From: Candidatus Obscuribacterales bacterium
GTDB taxonomy: Bacteria; Cyanobacteriota; Vampirovibrionia; Obscuribacterales; Obscuribacteraceae
Assembly: GCA_019750335.1 (NCBI GenBank)
Contig: JAIEOQ010000007.1
Span: 16,324-80,323 of the forward strand
DNA length: 64,000 nucleotides
Direction of reading: 5' to 3'
Shown in pieces: positions 60,672 through 64,000 of the stretch. Both the position numbers and the translations under genes were made by a program. The notes under the pieces are model-generated. The model was given only the letters and a program-made list of their open reading frames with translations, was not told where the DNA came from and made no database searches. The first letter of the stretch is position 1. Each line of letters begins with the position of its first letter.

Positions 60672-61592
60672 CTAAACAGCCGGAACCGCTTGTTCGTGGG
60701 TCCGTTTCCAGAAACGCCAGGTGCGCTTCGTGGGAATAGCCTTGCCGGTTTCTTTATCGGCAAATTCACGCTCCAAAAGGCTGCGCAAAAGATTTTCCAT
60801 GGCTTCGGTATTCGGTGCCGGAATCCGCGTCAGCGTTTCCCAGGCTTTGCTGACCGTCGAAGCAGCGAGTTGATACTCGCGCAAAGCTTCTTTTGCGTAC
60901 CAGTCAATGGCGGCGTCAATGCCCTCATCACGTTTCTTTGAGGCTTCGCGGATGCGCTTGCCTTGCCACCAACCGCGAAAGCCGGCAGTAAGCAAGCCGA
61001 AACCACCGGCAAAAGCCAATGAAACGTACTGCGGATCAATCAAAGTTTTCTTTTCGGTAGCAACCGTTCCTTGAATCAAATCGCTCATGCCGACAAACTT
61101 CAGCACGAAAAAGCTGATAAGAAAGGCAACACCGCCGGCAAAAAACACTTTGAAGGCGCCAAGAACAGCAGCTGTAACCCATTGACCTTGCGAGAAGGCG
61201 CAGAGAAAGCGATCGTACTCTTCTTTGGCGGCAGTGATTCGATCGTCGGCAATTCTTTTGCGACGTTCAAGACCAGCAGCAAAAGCGTTTGCCGCCATCA
61301 TCAGCTGGTTGACATAGCCGCCGGTTGGACTGGTCGGGTTGAAAAATTCGCAATATGCCGTTTGTCGTGCTACCGCTTTGATCGCTGTCTCCCGAATGGT
61401 CGAACCCTTGGGTGCGATCATGGTGAGAAGGATGTTGTAGCCGTAATCCAAGACTGTGTTCGGACCAACCATCATGATCCTGGGATCGAGAGATGATTTA
61501 CGGCACAGCGTGTAGTAATCCGGCAGTTCAATCTCCGCTTCCGGGACGCTGGTTTGCGAACCCGAAACGGAACCATCGTTTGCAGAACTCAT
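60672..61592 (-). CDS. First gene of the operon: membrane protein, 306 aa
   Basis: The start is the ATG ending at 61592 (MSSANDGSVSG), with AGGAG upstream. The N-terminal 130 residues are soluble and include helical segments; residues 145-175 (AAVLGAFKVFFAGGVAFLISFFVLKFV) and about 205-225 (AFAGGFGLLTAGFRGWW) are membrane segments; the last 90 residues are a charged cytoplasmic domain. It has a predicted coiled coil between about 110 and 145. No family is recognised. As the first gene of the operon it may define the membrane site of the system. Confidence 0.65.
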   Translation of the reverse strand: MSSANDGSVSGSQTSVPEAEIELPDYYTLCRKSSLDPRIMMVGPNTVLDYGYNILLTMIAPKGSTIRETAIKAVARQTAYCEFFNPTSPTGGYVNQLMMAANAFAAGLERRKRIADDRITAAKEEYDRFLCAFSQGQWVTAAVLGAFKVFFAGGVAFLISFFVLKFVGMSDLIQGTVATEKKTLIDPQYVSLAFAGGFGLLTAGFRGWWQGKRIREASKKRDEGIDAAIDWYAKEALREYQLAASTVSKAWETLTRIPAPNTEAMENLLRSLLEREFADKETGKAIPTKRTWRFWKRTHEQAVPAV

Positions 61593-61976
61593 TTTTGTCT
61601 CCTGCGGAAACTTGTTTTCAAAAGGCAACACCGGAAAGCCGTGTTTTGCTCCAGGCTTTCGTCAAAAATTGAAGTAAATCGCTTCAGTAACCGGGCTGTA
61701 TTAGAACCTAAAGAGAAAGAGATGTAGTCAAGGACAAGAATTACTCTCTCAATTAGATCTCTTGATAAGCAATAAGTGGTTAAGAATGAGATCGCAATAA
61801 GGCTTTAAAAAGCCACCAATGACCAACTTCTTGAAACAAGCGTGTTGTCAATGGGTTTTATTTAACTTGGGTTGTAAGCCAAATTGTTAGCGCGAACATG
61901 CGCTAATGAAGTCAGCACAAAACAAATGAGACCGGCTTAACAAGCCGGTCTCATTTGTTTTGTTATTGCTTGAAGA
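61593..61976. other. Intergenic region with the operon promoter and a bidirectional terminator
   Basis: The 384 bases hold the promoter of the ten-gene operon at the left, an inverted repeat TTAGCGC-GAACAT-GCGCTAA at 61887-61906, and a terminator for the exported-protein gene at 61918-61962. No other gene is visible. Confidence 0.5.
61918..61962. terminator. Bidirectional terminator
   Basis: A perfect 21-bp inverted repeat (CAAAACAAATG... at 61918-61938, ...CATTTGTTTTG at 61942-61962) with a three-base loop. It ends the transcript of the minus-strand gene at 61977. Confidence 0.93.
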
Positions 61977-62708
61977 TCAATAGCTACGATATTGACCTGC
62001 TGAATTGGCAATTCCTGGTGCCAAGGACATTGGCTGATCCAGAGCAAATTGCAGTCTGGTACCGCTAGGAATTTTTACATCCTTGCCTTTTCTCCAGACG
62101 TTGCTGCCTAAGCCGACGGCGCCACCTGTAGCTACACCGGCGATAGCGCCAGCTCCTACAGATCCGGCTACGATCGGAGCAAACATAATGCCGAGCAGCG
62201 TGCCGCCGGCGGTCCAAGCTGCGGTTCTTACAACACCTGAGCCAACGCTGGCTTTGGTGCTTCGTCCGCGCAGATTGCCTTGTTTGTCTTCATGAAGCTT
62301 GGTAGCGTTGTTTTCAGGTTGATTGGCGGTGATTAGCGCTGAAAGCGGATAGCGTGTGCCATCCGGTGTAACGGCGCTCATCAAACGCAGAGTGGTCATA
62401 CCGTTTTTACCGGCGATACCGGATTTCTCCGCGTCTGCGACCTGTCCCTCTAAAGCAGTGTTAGCGGGCAGAACCAAATCATTTCCGAGATACATAGGTG
62501 CGTATAGCTTCGCGCTAAATAGGTCTCCGGGCTTGGTGACAGCGCTATCAATTGCGCTGGTCAGCACCGCATCTAATGCAGTCCCTGAGGGAACGTAAGT
62601 TACCCTACCTTGCAGTTGTTGGCCGTTATAAGTCTGCGCCACCGCAGGTAGCATTGTTCCTAGTGTCACAATACCCGCGACCACCATGTTAAAGGGTGAT
62701 CTTTTCAT
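61977..62708 (-). CDS. Exported protein with Gly-rich hydrophobic segment, 243 aa
   Basis: I start it at the ATG ending at 62708 (MKRSPFNMVVAG), with AAGGAG upstream. The signal peptide ends near VAQT (about 25). Residues 40-120 (GTALDAVLTSAIDSAVTKPGD, LVLPANTALEGQVADAEKSG) are reminiscent of beta-rich VirB10/TrbI-like or cell-envelope domains. A long Gly/Ala-rich hydrophobic segment (SGVVRTAAWTAGGTLLGIMFA... SVGAGAIAGVATGGAVGLG) could insert in a membrane. The end resumes the first domain's pattern (IPSGTRLQFALDQPM). The family is not certain. Confidence 0.65.
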   Translation of the reverse strand: MKRSPFNMVVAGIVTLGTMLPAVAQTYNGQQLQGRVTYVPSGTALDAVLTSAIDSAVTKPGDLFSAKLYAPMYLGNDLVLPANTALEGQVADAEKSGIAGKNGMTTLRLMSAVTPDGTRYPLSALITANQPENNATKLHEDKQGNLRGRSTKASVGSGVVRTAAWTAGGTLLGIMFAPIVAGSVGAGAIAGVATGGAVGLGSNVWRKGKDVKIPSGTRLQFALDQPMSLAPGIANSAGQYRSY

Positions 62709-63274
62709 CAATTGCTCCTTACTAGAAATGCCGTATTTACAAAGGAGAGAATAACATAAACTTCTGATAAGGTGAATTAAAGTTGTTGTCAACAGGAATC
62801 ACCAATGGTATCAACTAATTTGTCGGTAGCACATATGGTGTCACTGCCGGAAAAAACGATGCGAAACAAAACTTAGGCTTAGACCTTTAGGGCTGCTCTT
62901 CTATGAGCTCGTGAAGCTTCGCTACGTCATAACAGCGATATTTGATATCAAACAAAAATCAGAATTTTACGAAGAGCAAGCAAACAACAGCCCCTTGGCA
63001 GGCTTGTTTTTGTGTGCAGGCTTAGTACAGCAAAGCTTGTCCGGATATCAATTCGCCTCTTGGCTTGTATGACCCAGGTTGCTTAAAAGAAGCTCTGCGT
63101 GTTGCTTGAGAGCGGCATAAAACAATAACATTCATCCGGCTCTCTTTTTGTTCGTCTCGGAATCTACAAGTCCAGAAACACTTATTTTTTTAGTTCTTCC
63201 ATTTCACATTGCTGCAATTTAGCGGCAATGGCTTCTGTGGCGAGTTTCATTTCTGCGCCAGGAAAGGGCTGACC
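62709..63274. other. Divergent intergenic region of 566 bases
   Basis: No ORF with a ribosome-binding site was found. A terminator-like stem on the plus strand (GAGAGCGG at 63108-63115, CCGGCTCTC at 63136-63144, then TTTTTG) has no gene before it, so a small RNA could end here. Promoters for both flanking genes must also lie here. Confidence 0.4.
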
Positions 63275-64000
63275 ATGAATCAAAGAACGACATACTTCCT
63301 GGTTTTTCTAGGAAGTATTGCAATAGCTTTTGGTTTGCTTCGCTTTATTAGTGCTGCCCGCATTATCAACGCTTTGTACACACCTTCAACCGCAATAGTT
63401 GAAGTCACCAAAAAGAATTTTGATCAGGAAGTGGGACGCTCTCCCGTTCCGGTCTTAATCGAGTTCTACGTAACCGAAGACTGTGAAGAATGTCGGCAGC
63501 AAATACCGGTGGTCAACAAAGTTTTGCCCGACTACGCTGGTAAATTGAAAGTTGTTCGGGTTCACGCTGAGAGAAACCCGACAATCAGCCGCTTCTTTGC
63601 GATCGAGGTTGTGCCGACTCACGCCATACTTCACGTGGATAGCGGTTTCGCCTCCGTTCGGGAAGGCTATTTGGACGAAGCTTCTTTGCGCGAATTTATC
63701 GACTCGGAGCTTGCTCCGCCCCCTGCTCCTCCTGAGCCGCCGCCGGTTGATCCTGTGCCGACTAATGTTACTCCTACCGTCCCGACGAAGGAGGACCCTG
63801 TTCCGACAAACGTGCCGCCAGCAACGACCCCGGTTCGCGATCCGGACCAAGGAGTAAAGCCTCTGCCGCCCCCAGTAGATCCTGTGCCGGAGCCGACACC
63901 TCCGACACCGACGCCGAGCCCGACTGTGCCGGAGCCGACACCTCCGACACCGACGCCGAGCCCGACTGTGCCGGAGCCGACACCTCCGACACCGACGCCG
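63275..64000 (+). CDS. Membrane-anchored thioredoxin-like protein with Pro/Thr repeat, partial
   Basis: The frame starts at ATG 63275 with GGAAAGGG upstream and remains open at the end of the window (242 residues visible). The N-terminal helix (TYFLVFLGSIAIAFGLLRFI) anchors it. Residues about 45-150 are a thioredoxin-like fold with VLIEFYVTEDCEECRQQIP (redox pair CEEC), VVPTHAILHVDSG and a helical end. From residue about 155 the sequence is Pro-rich, and from 204 it consists of exact 14-residue repeats (VPEPTPPTPTPSPT). It probably reaches out from the membrane; the C-terminus is outside the window. Confidence 0.85.
   Translation, partial: MNQRTTYFLVFLGSIAIAFGLLRFISAARIINALYTPSTAIVEVTKKNFDQEVGRSPVPVLIEFYVTEDCEECRQQIPVVNKVLPDYAGKLKVVRVHAERNPTISRFFAIEVVPTHAILHVDSGFASVREGYLDEASLREFIDSELAPPPAPPEPPPVDPVPTNVTPTVPTKEDPVPTNVPPATTPVRDPDQGVKPLPPPVDPVPEPTPPTPTPSPTVPEPTPPTPTPSPTVPEPTPPTPTP
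63884..64000. repeat. 42-bp tandem repeat coding for VPEPTPPTPTPSPT
   Basis: Two complete identical 42-base units (63884-63925, 63926-63967) and a third, cut by the window end, encode the Pro/Thr repeat of the thioredoxin-like protein. Perfect identity implies recent expansion or slippage. Confidence 0.95.

Noticed and set aside
1..64000. CRISPR array, insertion sequence, integrase or rRNA operon
   Set aside because: No regularly spaced direct repeats, transposase motifs, tyrosine/serine recombinase or rRNA sequence were seen; the only tandem DNA repeat is the Pro/Thr coding array at the right end.

Overview
The window is a bacterial chromosome segment. It carries a replication-origin neighbourhood (rpmH-rnpA-yidD-yidC-khpB on the minus strand, divergent from dnaA-dnaN on the plus strand) and the housekeeping genes clpC, topA, tsaE and tRNA-Asp. 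ClpC with a UVR linker, the origin gene order, DnaA-box-like TTTTCTACA sites beside dnaN, and many secreted TPR, LRR and small-membrane proteins suggest a relative of the cyanobacterial lineage, possibly a non-photosynthetic Vampirovibrionia/Melainabacteria such as Obscuribacterales. This placement is an inference; no marker was searched against a database.

Layout. 0-8 kb: a partial membrane protein, two secreted LPxLP leucine-rich-repeat paralogues plus the C-terminal stub of a third, and a minus-strand run of five uncharacterised genes. 8-14 kb: clpC, topA, tsaE. 14-22 kb: two exported TPR proteins, an exported protein, and a large nuclease-helicase-zinc-ribbon fusion. 22-25 kb: a family 2 glycosyltransferase, a VapBC module with a readable promoter/operator, and an unknown helical protein. 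25-29.6 kb: a minus-strand cluster with a membrane methyltransferase, a DUF2071-like protein, an array of tiny membrane proteins and three ORFs of 31, 18 and 9 codons. 29.8-36 kb: the origin region. 36-44 kb: overlapping histidine-phosphatase genes, an unknown gene and two M1 aminopeptidases. 44-47.7 kb: a protealysin-like M4 peptidase and a 669-residue protein with a HEXXH...E zinc signature, in a different codon style. 48-53 kb: a plus-strand group of cysteine hydrolase, MFS transporter, cupin, HAD hydrolase and Kef-type antiporter. 53-61.6 kb: a ten-gene minus-strand operon. 62-64 kb: an exported protein and the start of a thioredoxin-like protein with a Pro/Thr repeat.

The most unusual locus is the ten-gene operon at 53.2-61.6 kb. 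Three consecutive genes encode an NAD-synthetase domain fused to a 2-oxoglutarate/Fe(II) oxygenase, a nucleotidyltransferase (HIGH motif) fused to a type I phosphoribosyltransferase-like domain, and a tandem double nucleotidyltransferase whose second copy has lost its HxGH motif. Five small or membrane proteins of unknown function precede them and two follow. Together they look like a dedicated route for making or modifying a pyridine-type dinucleotide, tied to the membrane. Other candidates for new biology are the four-metallopeptidase stretch at 38.6-47.7 kb, the YidC with two Ig-like repeats inserted in its extracytoplasmic loop, and the nuclease-helicase fusion.
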